A stretch of 25,035 bases of DNA from Finegoldia magna (GTDB lineage: Bacteria > Bacillota > Clostridia > Tissierellales > Peptoniphilaceae): contig NZ_JAGYZD010000004.1 in the NCBI RefSeq assembly GCF_018371055.1, positions 1 through 25,035 of the forward strand. Reading direction: 5' to 3'. Within the stretch, counting starts at the first letter, position 1; the number at the start of each line of letters is the position of its first letter. This document shows, in pieces, positions 1 through 8,295 of this stretch. The notes below the pieces were generated by a model. The model was not told the DNA's origin and made no database searches. It saw only the letters and a list, made by a program, of their open reading frames with translations. Position numbers and translations under genes: made by a program.

Positions 1-147
1 CTTTCCAGATAGTTGCATAACTTGAATGGAACTCAAACCTTTCTCTATTAAATTTTCATCTTCTAAAATTTTCATACCTACAAATATGCTTTTTAACCAA
101 TCTTCCACTAAAAGCTTAGCTTCTTTTCTCACATTACTAAATTCCAT
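1..147 (-). CDS. N-terminus of an aryl-carrier protein, probably an NRPS (partial)
   Basis: The reading frame starts with ATG at 147 and runs off the left window edge after 49 codons. A strong AGGAGG lies just upstream (155-160), within the gap after the ligase stop. The peptide reads as a carrier domain: an amphipathic first helix (VRKEAKLLVEDWL), then EKGLSSIQVMQL, which fits the (L/G)xxS(I/V) phosphopantetheine attachment motif with Ser40 as the likely modified serine. In EntB, HMWP2 and PchE a domain of this kind holds the aryl acid loaded by the stand-alone ligase, and the gene follows the salicyl-AMP ligase by only 13 nt. I infer that this is the ArCP at the start of a nonribosomal peptide synthetase for a salicyl-capped metallophore. 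A stand-alone carrier protein is also possible, because the rest is not visible. Confidence 0.7.
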   Translation of the reverse strand, partial: MEFSNVRKEAKLLVEDWLKSIFVGMKILEDENLIEKGLSSIQVMQLSGK

Positions 148-160
148 TCAAAATCCTCCT

Positions 161-1747
161 CTAAAAAGTTCCTTTTAATTTATTCCTATCTATTTTCCCT
201 AGTGCTGTCAGTGGCCAAGCATCAATATACTCAACAATATCCGGTAATTTAAACTCTGCTACATTGTTTGAAATTAAGAATTTTCTAATATCCTCTAAGG
301 TAAGTCTTTTATTATCATCAGCTAAAATGAAGACAGCTATTATTTCCCCTTGCATATAATCATGAATGCCAACAACTTGTACAGAATCTATGTGGTCATT
401 AGTTAGCAAAATCTCTTCTAATTCCTTAGGGATTATTTTCTCGCCTGACCTATTAATTATCTCCTTAATCCTTCCCACAATTTGATAATTATCATCTTTC
501 ATTTTTCTAGCTCTATCTCCTGTTTTAAAATAGCAATCATTTGTTATACATTTTTCATTTATTTTCGAAAGATTATAATAGCCGTAAATAGTATATGGTC
601 CCCTCACGATTAGTTCCCCGTATTCCTCAATTTCAACTTCTTTACCATTCTCATCCACTATAAGTACCTCATCATATTTACTTATTGGTTTACCTTGTGT
701 GTTAAACCTAGTGAAGTCGCTATCTAAAATATCTGTTGTCATGATTAACCCCTCAGCAATTCCAAATATTTGCTGCAATTTTGTATTGAATTCTCTTTCT
801 ATTCTCTTAGCAAGTTGCGGTTCTAAAACTGAACCACCTACCTGCAAAATTTCTAAAGATGATACGTCGTAATCCCCTTCCTTTAAAAATTCCATACAAA
901 CATTTGCAATCGCTGGCACTAATCCTGTTATTGTTACTTTTTCTTCTTCAATTAACGGAAGAATTTCGTCTGGACTAGTAACTGAAGACAGCACTACTTT
1001 TCCACCTACAGAAAATGTCCCCAATATTCCTGGACAACAAAGTGGGAAATTGTGAGCGATTGGTAACGCTGCAAGATATACACTTTCGCTCCCCATCTTG
1101 CATCTTTTTGCTACTTCTACAGCTACATAAATATAATCACAATGCCTTCTTGGTATAAGTTTTGGTTTCCCTGTAGTTCCACCAGATAATAACAAAAGTC
1201 CAGTCGATCTATAATCAAATGTTTTTATTTGATATAGATAATCTTTATCAATAAGTTCGTAAAAATTTTTATATTCTTGATTCTCTCCAAGAATATAAAT
1301 TTCAAATTCATTTTCAATATCATCCTTTATATCTCTAATCATATCAACATAAGAAAATCCCAAATATCTATCTTTACCTATATAGGCAACTGCTTTTGAC
1401 TCTTCTATTATTCCCTTTAATTCATTTTTTCTATGAGCAGGTAATGTCAAAACTGGTATTACACCTATCTTAAACATGGAAAACAAAATTAACACAAACT
1501 CACTACAATTTGGAAACTGTAATACTATTTTATCTCCAGCCTTAAAGCCAGCCTTCAATAACCCATTTGCATATTCGTCTGATTTTCTGTCTAACTCATC
1601 ATATGTAAACTCTTTATTTCCATCGACTAAAGCAACTTTATTCCCAAAACTACTTGAACATTCTGATACAAATTCTCCCAATGTAATATGTTGCCAAACT
1701 GTTTCGTCGTAAAATTTTTCTAATTTATTCTTTAATTCTATGTCCAT
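161..1747 (-). CDS. Salicylate-AMP ligase (aryl acid adenylation enzyme)
   Basis: This is a stand-alone adenylation enzyme of the EntE/DhbE/YbtE family, about 528 residues. It should activate an aryl acid with ATP and load it onto the aryl-carrier domain encoded next. Visible motifs are the P-loop SGGTTGKPK (about 188-196), HNFPLCCPG (232-240), GRIKEIINRSGEKI, and the C-terminal catalytic lysine in LTALGKID (about K518). In this family the residue matching DhbE Ser240 is Ser in 2,3-dihydroxybenzoate enzymes and Cys in salicylate enzymes such as YbtE and MbtA. Here it is Cys (C238), so salicylate is the predicted substrate, in agreement with the salicylate synthase upstream. The start at 1747 is chosen because GGGGAGG sits a few bases before that ATG. 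An in-frame ATG at 1765 lies ahead of this ribosome site. The gene begins 2 nt after the PPTase stop. Confidence 0.9.
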   Translation of the reverse strand: MDIELKNKLEKFYDETVWQHITLGEFVSECSSSFGNKVALVDGNKEFTYDELDRKSDEYANGLLKAGFKAGDKIVLQFPNCSEFVLILFSMFKIGVIPVLTLPAHRKNELKGIIEESKAVAYIGKDRYLGFSYVDMIRDIKDDIENEFEIYILGENQEYKNFYELIDKDYLYQIKTFDYRSTGLLLLSGGTTGKPKLIPRRHCDYIYVAVEVAKRCKMGSESVYLAALPIAHNFPLCCPGILGTFSVGGKVVLSSVTSPDEILPLIEEEKVTITGLVPAIANVCMEFLKEGDYDVSSLEILQVGGSVLEPQLAKRIEREFNTKLQQIFGIAEGLIMTTDILDSDFTRFNTQGKPISKYDEVLIVDENGKEVEIEEYGELIVRGPYTIYGYYNLSKINEKCITNDCYFKTGDRARKMKDDNYQIVGRIKEIINRSGEKIIPKELEEILLTNDHIDSVQVVGIHDYMQGEIIAVFILADDNKRLTLEDIRKFLISNNVAEFKLPDIVEYIDAWPLTALGKIDRNKLKGTF

Positions 1748-1749
1748 AC

Positions 1750-2439
1750 TTACCTCCCCAAACAAATAAATCCCGTATATTTAGAATCAAACTTTAATAC
1801 TAATAACTCTTTGCTTTTATTTCTTTTTTTATCTTTAATTTCTGCCTTTACATTATTAATATATTCAATCCTTATTTCTTTAAGATTCCTAAGTAATCCT
1901 ACTCCCTCGTATTTTAAATATGCCTCTTTTGCTGTCCAATACTTAAAAAAGCTTTTATGATTACTGCCTACTCTCTTAATTTCTTCTTCATCAAAACAAC
2001 TCTTTAAAATATCATAATAATTAAATTTAACATTGATCTTTTCAACATCCACACCTACGTCTTTTTTTGAAAAAGCTATTACTATGCAGCCATCTGTATG
2101 AGAAATATTAAACTTAATACCTTTTTTGTTTTCAAAATACGGCTTATTAAACTTATTTCTTAAAATAATTAAATCATCCACTTCTTTACCCGAAATATAT
2201 TTTAGAGATAAGTTTAAAACACTCCTAGAAACTAAAAAGTTTATTTTCGCTACTTTTGATTTATAATCTTGAGATTTACAAATTTCATCTTTCTTTAATA
2301 AGCTGATTAAACTATCTTCCTCAATTCTTTCAGTGTAAATTATAATAAGCACCGCATCAAATATATATAAGTTTTTTTTAACATCCTTTAAATTTTCAAA
2401 GTCTTTATTTGTTCTAATTATAAATTCTTTTATCCTCAT
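1750..2439 (-). CDS. Sfp-type 4'-phosphopantetheinyl transferase
   Basis: A 229-residue protein of the Sfp/EntD family, which transfers phosphopantetheine from CoA to carrier-domain serines. Visible landmarks are NKPYF (98-102), FNISHTDG (110-117), the magnesium-binding VGVDVEKI (128-135, Asp131 and Glu133) and FFKYWTAKEAYLKYEGVGL (164-182) with the conserved W, K and E. The length fits the family. The gene overlaps the end of the thioesterase gene by 26 nt and is followed immediately by the ligase gene, so it is almost certainly co-transcribed and translationally coupled. No strong ribosome site is visible before the ATG at 2439, consistent with coupling. Its likely substrate is the NRPS that begins at the left window edge, a role like that of YbtD or EntD. 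Confidence 0.92.
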   Translation of the reverse strand: MRIKEFIIRTNKDFENLKDVKKNLYIFDAVLIIIYTERIEEDSLISLLKKDEICKSQDYKSKVAKINFLVSRSVLNLSLKYISGKEVDDLIILRNKFNKPYFENKKGIKFNISHTDGCIVIAFSKKDVGVDVEKINVKFNYYDILKSCFDEEEIKRVGSNHKSFFKYWTAKEAYLKYEGVGLLRNLKEIRIEYINNVKAEIKDKKRNKSKELLVLKFDSKYTGFICLGR

Positions 2440-3175
2440 TAATTTCTATAAACTTTTTTATTTCCTTTATGACATCGTTAGACGAAGTATTTACAAACAT
2501 ATGCTTTCCTTCGATATATCTATAAGTAAACTTTCTAGTAGTATAATCTTGCCATTTCTGTAATTCCTCTAAACTCATCTCCTGATCAGCATCTCCCATT
2601 AAACCCAATATATCACTATCTATTTTTTTATAGTTCTGATCTAAATAGTTTTCATCAATAGTAAAATCTGCTCTAAGAGTTGGAAGAAAAATATTTATCA
2701 GCTCTTTATTATCTAAAATTTCTATTGGAGTTCCCTCATATCTTCTTAATCCTTCTATAAAATTTTCATCGTCAAGATTATATATAGGATTTGGTGCCTT
2801 AAAACATGGAGCTCGACCAGCCGATATTATTACGCCGTTTGGGTTTACTAAATCACTTTCTTTAATCTTTAAAGCCAGTTCGTAAACTACTTTTGTGCCC
2901 ATACTATGTCCAAAAAAATAATAAGGCACTTTAAAATCAAACATTCTTATAGCTTCAAACAACTCTCCAACCAATTCATTTATATCATCAATAGCTTTTT
3001 CAGGGAATCTATTCTCTCTGCCAGGATATTGAACAATATATAATTTACTATCCTTAAAAAATTCTCCCCATTTCCTAAAAGGAGCTACCCCTCCACCCGC
3101 ATAAGGAAATATGAAAATTGTATTTTTTGTCTCACCATCTTCTATCTCATTTCCCTCTATAAACCATTTGCTCAA
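2414..3175 (-). CDS. Type II thioesterase of the metallophore NRPS
   Basis: A 253-residue alpha/beta hydrolase of the external (type II) thioesterase family (YbtT, PchC, GrsT). These enzymes clear misprimed or stalled acyl groups from NRPS carrier domains. The sequence shows FIFPYAGGGVAPFRKW near the N-terminus, the nucleophile elbow GHSMG (89-93, Ser91), LMGDADQEMS containing the acidic residue (about D195), and the catalytic His in EGKHMF (His225). The start codon is TTG at 3175, preceded at 7 nt by GGAGG (3183-3187). There is no suitable ATG. It is the first gene of the second metallophore operon, directly downstream of the operator-bearing promoter at 3230-3259. Confidence 0.92.
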   Translation of the reverse strand: MSKWFIEGNEIEDGETKNTIFIFPYAGGGVAPFRKWGEFFKDSKLYIVQYPGRENRFPEKAIDDINELVGELFEAIRMFDFKVPYYFFGHSMGTKVVYELALKIKESDLVNPNGVIISAGRAPCFKAPNPIYNLDDENFIEGLRRYEGTPIEILDNKELINIFLPTLRADFTIDENYLDQNYKKIDSDILGLMGDADQEMSLEELQKWQDYTTRKFTYRYIEGKHMFVNTSSNDVIKEIKKFIEINEDKRIYN

Positions 3176-3205
3176 ACTATTACCTCCATAAGATACAATT
3201 CATAA

Positions 3206-3231
3206 ATTAAGTTAGTGTGACCTAACTTAAT
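3206..3231 (-). promoter_or_regulatory. Dyad operator, presumed metalloregulator site 1
   Basis: A perfect inverted repeat with 10-bp arms ATTAAGTTAG and CTAACTTAAT around a 6-nt spacer. The same arms and spacing recur at 10711-10736. Each arm resembles the DtxR half-site TTAGGTTAG with one mismatch, but classical DtxR boxes have 1 nt between arms, not 6. The site overlaps the -10 hexamer, so binding should block transcription of the thioesterase-PPTase-ligase-NRPS operon. Confidence 0.75.
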
Positions 3232-3259
3232 AATAACATATTCTAACTTTCTCTTGCAA
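3230..3259 (-). promoter_or_regulatory. Promoter of the thioesterase-PPTase-ligase-NRPS operon
   Basis: A candidate sigma-A promoter read on the minus strand: -35 TTGCAA (3254-3259), an 18-nt spacer, and -10 TATTAT (3230-3235). The last two bases of the -10 are the first two bases of the operator. The spacer holds an extra AAGTTAG half-site (3243-3249). I see no convincing terminator between the DAHP synthase stop and this promoter, so read-through from the upstream operon is possible. Confidence 0.6.
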
Positions 3260-3276
3260 TAATTAAAATTTTTCCA

Positions 3277-4263
3277 TCATCTTTTCTTATTCTGTACCTT
3301 TAGATACTGTATTATTTCGCTTAAATTATACATGTTTATAGATTGCATACCATCACTCCAAGCGTTTTCTGGATTCGAGTGAGATTCAATAATCAATCCA
3401 TCTGCCCCCGCTGAAATTGACGCTCTAGACATTGACTCTATCAATTCTCTTTTTCCAGTTGCATGACTTGGATCTGCTATTATTGGTAAATGTGTCATTT
3501 TTTTCAATAATGGTATAGCAGCTATGTCCATCGTGTTTCTTGTGCATTTTTCGTAAGTTCTAACTCCTCTCTCACATAAAATAATTTTTTCATTACCACC
3601 AAGCATAATATATTCAGCACTTAATAAAAATTCTTTTATAGTTGCACTCAATCCTCTCTTTAGTAAAATAGGCTTATCTATTTTCCCTAATTCTTTCAAC
3701 ATGGAATAATTGTACATATTTCTTGACCCAACCTGAAAAATATCTACCTTGTCTATCATATAATCCAAATCTCTGATGTCCATTATTTCAGTCACTATTG
3801 GCATATTAAATTCTTTTCCAATTTTATAAAGTATATCAATTCCACCTTTCCCCAGCCCCTGAAAGTCATAGGGAGATGTTCGTGGTTTAAAGGCTCCTCC
3901 TCTTAGTATATCTACTCCTATTTTCTTAATTTCTGTAGCTATTCTCCTAACTACTTCTTCCGATTCGACAGAACAAGGACCTGATATAACGACAGGTTCT
4001 TCATCTCCAATCCTAATTCCTTTTACCTCTACCGTGGTTTTTTCCTTATATGCTTTTGTTACTAAATATCCATTCTCAATAGAAATATCGTTTGTATTTA
4101 GAAAAGCCTCTTCCTCATTTTCTATCGTTGGGCATAAAGCATTATCAAAAACATTAATGATATAATAGTCCTTAATATCATAATCTTGGTATAAAATATT
4201 TTCTTTTTTTAAATATCTCACACATGCTTCAAAGTCTTCCTTTTCTTTCAAAATATATTGCAT
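3277..4263 (-). CDS. aroF: DAHP synthase, class I-beta (AroF/AroA(G) type)
   Basis: 3-Deoxy-D-arabino-heptulosonate-7-phosphate synthase condenses PEP with erythrose-4-phosphate, the entry step of the shikimate pathway. The 328-residue protein has a short ferredoxin-like N-terminal region (about 1-80), as in the Thermotoga enzyme, then the catalytic barrel: SGPCSVE (Cys97), RGGAFKPRTSPYDFQGLG, LLKRG, ILCERG, DPSHATGKR (His267), IIESH (Glu293) and SDGMQS (Asp304). The Cys/His/Glu/Asp set is the family's metal site. It has no chorismate mutase domain. The gene is last in the operon that starts with salicylate synthase, 18 nt after aroQ, with a good ribosome site (AAGGAG) before the ATG. Its placement suggests it supplies carbon for salicylate. 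The N-terminal domain could give aromatic feedback control, but this cannot be judged here. Confidence 0.95.
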   Translation of the reverse strand: MQYILKEKEDFEACVRYLKKENILYQDYDIKDYYIINVFDNALCPTIENEEEAFLNTNDISIENGYLVTKAYKEKTTVEVKGIRIGDEEPVVISGPCSVESEEVVRRIATEIKKIGVDILRGGAFKPRTSPYDFQGLGKGGIDILYKIGKEFNMPIVTEIMDIRDLDYMIDKVDIFQVGSRNMYNYSMLKELGKIDKPILLKRGLSATIKEFLLSAEYIMLGGNEKIILCERGVRTYEKCTRNTMDIAAIPLLKKMTHLPIIADPSHATGKRELIESMSRASISAGADGLIIESHSNPENAWSDGMQSINMYNLSEIIQYLKVQNKKR

Positions 4264-4281
4264 TTTATTACTCCTTTCCTA

Positions 4282-4707
4282 CTATTTAATTAAATATTCA
4301 ATGGCTTGAAGATAGCCTTCAACACCATTACCACATATTGTTCTCTCCGCATACTCTGAAATAAATGACTTCTTCCTATAATCTTCCCTATTCATTGTAT
4401 CCGTTAAATGAACCTCTATCGTTCTTGTCCCTACAGATTTTAAAGCATCCAAAATAGCAATAGAAGTATGTGTATAAGCCCCAGCGTTAATTATAATTCC
4501 ACTATAAGTATCATATGCACCTTGAATAGTATCTATTATTTGTCCCTCGTAATTAGATTGAAAAATTTCTATATCCACATTCAATTTACTAGAGTATTCT
4601 ATTATTTTTTTACATAAATCATCATATGTTTCTGTACCATAAATGTCAGGTTCTCTAATACCTAGCATATTCAAGTTAGGCCCATTAATTACTAAAATTT
4701 TTTTCAT
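4282..4707 (-). CDS. aroQ: 3-Dehydroquinate dehydratase, type II
   Basis: A 141-residue type II dehydroquinase, which removes water from 3-dehydroquinate to give 3-dehydroshikimate (step 3). Motifs include the start ILVINGPNLNMLGIREPDIYG with the catalytic Tyr23 and Arg18, SNYEGQIID, INAGAYTHTS (Asn74, His80) and EVHLTDTMNREDYRKKS (His100, Arg111). The length is typical of this small, usually dodecameric enzyme. The ATG at 4707 lies inside the end of aroEK (23-nt overlap), indicating translational coupling. Confidence 0.95.
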   Translation of the reverse strand: MKKILVINGPNLNMLGIREPDIYGTETYDDLCKKIIEYSSKLNVDIEIFQSNYEGQIIDTIQGAYDTYSGIIINAGAYTHTSIAILDALKSVGTRTIEVHLTDTMNREDYRKKSFISEYAERTICGNGVEGYLQAIEYLIK

Positions 4708-5926
4708 ACCATTTTATTATTTCCTCAGTCGTCTTTGAAATACTCTTATCATTCTTTACAATGTGATCAGAAAGTTGAATATACCTAGAGTTTCTCCTGT
4801 CATAAAGATTATTTATAACATCTAGTCCTCCTTGACAAAGAGGTCTTCCATTAACATCAAGTTCATTTGTCTCTCTTTTTAAATATATAACTGCTGAATT
4901 ATACATTAAATATCCCCAATTTTCTATATCTTCAATAGCACCTCCTCCTGTAGAAATTATTTTAGATAATGATAATAACTCTTTCTTTATAATTTCTTTT
5001 TCTATTTGACGAAAATACTCTATTCCTTTAGTTTGAATAATATTACTAATACTGTTTTTTTCTCGACGTTCTATACATCTATCAATATCAACAAATTCTC
5101 TATTCATCATATTTGCTAGTTCTTTACCTATTGTAGTTTTGCCACTTCCTGGCATCCCAATTAATACAATATTGGATAACTTTTTCCTTATTTTGCCACA
5201 GACATCGTCTATAGTAGAATCATCTATCTTCTTGTCTTGAAAAATTTCAGAAGCCATTTTCCCTTGAGCAACTAACATCAAAAGCCCCGAATTAGTTCTG
5301 CATCCTAATTTATTTGCTTCTATTAACAGTTTTGTTCTTAACGGATTATAATTTAAATCAAAGACATAAACTAGCTTAGTTAGTTTTGTTATATCAATAG
5401 GATAACTTTCATCTACATTTGGAAAAACTCCAACTGGTGTACAATTTATAAGGATCTCTGTGTCGCTAATAAGTTTTTCAATGTCATGATGCTCTATATC
5501 ATTTCTAGTAATTACTTTTACATTCTGAAAACCACTGTCAGCTAATGCCGTTTTAGCCATTTTTGCCGTAGCACCCGCTCCAAGTATTGAAAAAGAAACT
5601 TTTTTATTGGAAAAACTTGTCTTTTTAAGAGTATATAAAAAACCATAATAGTCTGTGTTGAATCCATATAATCTTCCGTCTTTATTTACTACAGTATTTA
5701 CGCATCCAGTACTCTTTGCACTTTTATCTAAATAATCACAATAATCTTTAACTAAAACTTTATAAGGGTTGGTAACATTTATTCCTTTAAAATTCTTTTT
5801 CTTTATTATTGCTCGTATTTTTGCTTCATCTCCTTCAATTAATTCATATTGATATTCTCCAAACTCTTTATGTATTATGGGAGAAAAACTATAAATAAGA
5901 TTTTTCCCGAGTAAACCGTATTCCAT
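4685..5926 (-). CDS. aroE-aroK: Fused shikimate dehydrogenase - shikimate kinase (AroE-AroK)
   Basis: A single 413-residue frame carries two enzymes. Residues 1 to about 245 are shikimate dehydrogenase, which reduces 3-dehydroshikimate with NAD(P)H: SFSP at 13-16, NVTNPYK with catalytic Lys56, CVNTVV (Asn77), FNTDYYG (Asp92), the nucleotide loop GAGAT (116-120) and MLVAQG (Gln221). From about residue 250 a shikimate kinase follows: Walker A GMPGSGKT (257-264), FVDIDRCIE (Asp282), FRQIEKE (Arg306), STGGGAI, lid NGRPL (Arg361) and RRNSRY. Both active sites look intact, so the fusion should carry out steps 4 and 5. No stop or frameshift separates the halves and the linker is very short. AroE and AroK are separate proteins in most bacteria. 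The gene follows aroC by 11 nt and has GAGGAA ahead of the ATG. Confidence 0.93.
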   Translation of the reverse strand: MEYGLLGKNLIYSFSPIIHKEFGEYQYELIEGDEAKIRAIIKKKNFKGINVTNPYKVLVKDYCDYLDKSAKSTGCVNTVVNKDGRLYGFNTDYYGFLYTLKKTSFSNKKVSFSILGAGATAKMAKTALADSGFQNVKVITRNDIEHHDIEKLISDTEILINCTPVGVFPNVDESYPIDITKLTKLVYVFDLNYNPLRTKLLIEANKLGCRTNSGLLMLVAQGKMASEIFQDKKIDDSTIDDVCGKIRKKLSNIVLIGMPGSGKTTIGKELANMMNREFVDIDRCIERREKNSISNIIQTKGIEYFRQIEKEIIKKELLSLSKIISTGGGAIEDIENWGYLMYNSAVIYLKRETNELDVNGRPLCQGGLDVINNLYDRRNSRYIQLSDHIVKNDKSISKTTEEIIKWYEKNFSN

Positions 5927-5937
5927 ATATTAATTCC

Positions 5938-7029
5938 TCATATTATCAATTCATTTATTAAATAATCTAATATAACTAAAGACACTACAGATTCAACAAC
6001 AACGACTCCTCGTATCGCTATACATGGATCGTGTCTTCCTTTTATCTCTATAATGACATTCTTCCCTGTTTTTAAATTAATTGAATTCTGCCCTTTCCCT
6101 ATAGAAGGTGTTGGTTTAAACGCAACTTTCAAATTAATGGGCATTCCATTACTCATTCCACCAAGTATTCCCCCAGAATTATTACTCGTTGTTTTTACTT
6201 CTCCTTCACTTATATAAAATTCATCATTATTTTCTGAACCTAATTTTAAAGAGCCATCAAATCCAGATCCAAATTCAATTCCTTTTATTCCTGGAATAGC
6301 AAAAATCATCCTTGATATTCTATTTTCAATGCCATCAAATATCGGATCTCCGATTCCTGATCTTAGTCCTATCACTGAGCATTCAACAATTCCACCCGTA
6401 GAATCTTTTTCTTTTCTTAATTCTTCAAAAATTTTATCTATACTTTCAACGCCATTCTCATCGATTATGTAATATTTATTATTTTCAGATATTCTCATTG
6501 CTCTTTCTATATTTTCTGCTTCGCTATGAGATTTATCTACAAAATCACGAATTCGATAAAGATGAGCTGATACATGAATATTTTCTTTTTCTAAGATTTG
6601 TTTAGCAATGCCTCCAAAAGCAGTCAAAACAGCCGTCAATCTTCCAGAAAAATGTCCCCCTCCGCTCAAGTTAATATCCTCTCCAAATTTAGCTTTTGCA
6701 GCAAAGTCGACGTGAGATGGTCTCGGAATATCAACTAAATCTTTATAGTCATCTGGTACAACATCGTTATTTTCGATAAGTATCGCAATTGGGTCACCCA
6801 TAATAGTATTGTTTTTTATTCCTGACAAAAATTGAATTTCATCCTTTTCCCTTCGTTTTGTTATATATTTGTCATCTCCAGGGCTTCTTCTTTTCATAAA
6901 TTCTTGTAATTTATTCATATCAATTTTTTGCCCATAAGGAAGTCCATCTATAACTCCACCAATAACAGCACCATGCGATTCTCCAAAGATGCTCACTTTA
7001 ATATTTTTGCCAACGCTAAATGATGACAT
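5938..7029 (-). CDS. aroC: Chorismate synthase
   Basis: A 363-residue chorismate synthase, which makes chorismate from EPSP in an FMN-dependent 1,4-elimination (step 7). It shows the family signatures GESHG (16-20), RRSPGDD, RPSHVDFAAKAKFG (RPGHAD region), GGGHFSGRLTA, DSTGGIVE, NSGGILGGMSNG and GRHDPCIAIRG near the C-terminus. The length is standard. The ATG at 7029 has GGAGG upstream inside the end of aroA (14-nt overlap), so the two genes are translationally coupled. Its product, chorismate, is the substrate of the salicylate synthase encoded first in this operon. Confidence 0.96.
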   Translation of the reverse strand: MSSFSVGKNIKVSIFGESHGAVIGGVIDGLPYGQKIDMNKLQEFMKRRSPGDDKYITKRREKDEIQFLSGIKNNTIMGDPIAILIENNDVVPDDYKDLVDIPRPSHVDFAAKAKFGEDINLSGGGHFSGRLTAVLTAFGGIAKQILEKENIHVSAHLYRIRDFVDKSHSEAENIERAMRISENNKYYIIDENGVESIDKIFEELRKEKDSTGGIVECSVIGLRSGIGDPIFDGIENRISRMIFAIPGIKGIEFGSGFDGSLKLGSENNDEFYISEGEVKTTSNNSGGILGGMSNGMPINLKVAFKPTPSIGKGQNSINLKTGKNVIIEIKGRHDPCIAIRGVVVVESVVSLVILDYLINELII

Positions 7030-8290
7030 CTATAAAACCTCCAACTTTCTTAAAATCTTCAAAAAAATTAGGATATGATTTGTCTACTGATTCTGCATTT
7101 AAAATCAAAACTTCATTTTTGCTTCTTATAGAAGCTATTGTTGAAGCCATAACAATTCTATGGTCATTGCATGAATTCACCATTCCGCCATCCAACATTT
7201 TTTTACCTCTAATAACTAATCCATCATCTATTATGTCCACATCCGCTCCTAAGCTCTTTAGCATATGAAAAGTACTTTTTATTCGATCGCTTTCTTTATA
7301 TTTTAATCTTTTTGCACCTTTTAAAATACTCGTCCCTCTTGATACCGAGGCTACTACTGCTAAAATAGGAAATAAATCAGGAATTTCCGAAAAATCTAAC
7401 TCAAATGATTTAAATTCACTTTCTTTTGATATGATACTATCATCGAAGCAAGAAACATTTCCTCCTATTTCTTTTAAAATTCTAACTATACTCTCATCTC
7501 CTTGACTAGAATTTAATTCTAACCCTGATACACTTATTGAATTTCCTAAACAGCCACCTACAATAAAAAATGCACTATTGGACCAATCGCCTTCTACTTG
7601 ATACCTTTTAGGGCTACTTATATTTTTTCTTCCACCATAAATTTCAAAATTATTGTTTTCTATTTTATTGACCAATATCCCAAACTCTTTTAATATTTTT
7701 ACAGTCATATCTACATAAGCTGATGATTCTAATCTTGTGGTTAATTCTATAAAACTCTTCTCATTTAATAATGCGCAAAGAAAAAGTAAACCACTAATAT
7801 ATTGAGAGCTAACATCTCCTTTGATTTTAAAATGATTTGTAACTATTTTATTACGTATAGTTATAGGAAAATCGTAATCATCAAAATATAATCCTGATTC
7901 TTCTAATGTTATTATTAAATCTTCGATTGGTCTTTTTCTAAGTTCCTTATCACAATCAATTATAACTTTATCTGAAAATTGATTTGCAATCGGCAAGATT
8001 AATCTAAGAGTTGTTCCACTCTCTCCACAATTTATATTAACTTCTCGCTTTAAATTATTTCCTAAGCTTATTATATTTATACATCCTTGATCAAGTTCAA
8101 CTTTTGCTCCTAATTCTTTCATACAGTTAACTGTTGCTTGTATATCGTTTGATATTATATCGGAAACTTTTAATTTTGTTTTTTTATTAATAGCAATAGA
8201 ACTCAATATAATCGCTCGATGTAGCATTGATTTTGACGAAATTGATTCTATTTCTCCCGAAATTCTATTTGGTCTTATTTTAATATTCAC
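7016..8290 (-). CDS. aroA: 5-Enolpyruvylshikimate-3-phosphate synthase
   Basis: A 424-residue EPSP synthase, which joins PEP to shikimate-3-phosphate (step 6, the glyphosate target). Visible motifs are ISGEIESISSKSMLHRA with the substrate-binding SKS and Arg25, CGESGTTLRL (PEP/glyphosate loop region), SSQYISGLL, GDWSNSAFF, DLFPILAV, RLKYKESDRI and NDHRIVMA. The full two-domain length is present. The start is GTG at 8290 with AAAGG a short way upstream. It begins 5 nt after the aroB stop and overlaps aroC. Confidence 0.96.
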   Translation of the reverse strand: MNIKIRPNRISGEIESISSKSMLHRAIILSSIAINKKTKLKVSDIISNDIQATVNCMKELGAKVELDQGCINIISLGNNLKREVNINCGESGTTLRLILPIANQFSDKVIIDCDKELRKRPIEDLIITLEESGLYFDDYDFPITIRNKIVTNHFKIKGDVSSQYISGLLFLCALLNEKSFIELTTRLESSAYVDMTVKILKEFGILVNKIENNNFEIYGGRKNISSPKRYQVEGDWSNSAFFIVGGCLGNSISVSGLELNSSQGDESIVRILKEIGGNVSCFDDSIISKESEFKSFELDFSEIPDLFPILAVVASVSRGTSILKGAKRLKYKESDRIKSTFHMLKSLGADVDIIDDGLVIRGKKMLDGGMVNSCNDHRIVMASTIASIRSKNEVLILNAESVDKSYPNFFEDFKKVGGFIDVII

Positions 8291-8295
8291 ACTTT

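Noticed and set aside
3206..3231. Fur box
   Set aside because: The arms do not match the GATAATGATAATCATTATC-type pattern. They resemble DtxR half-sites, and a DtxR-family gene is adjacent.
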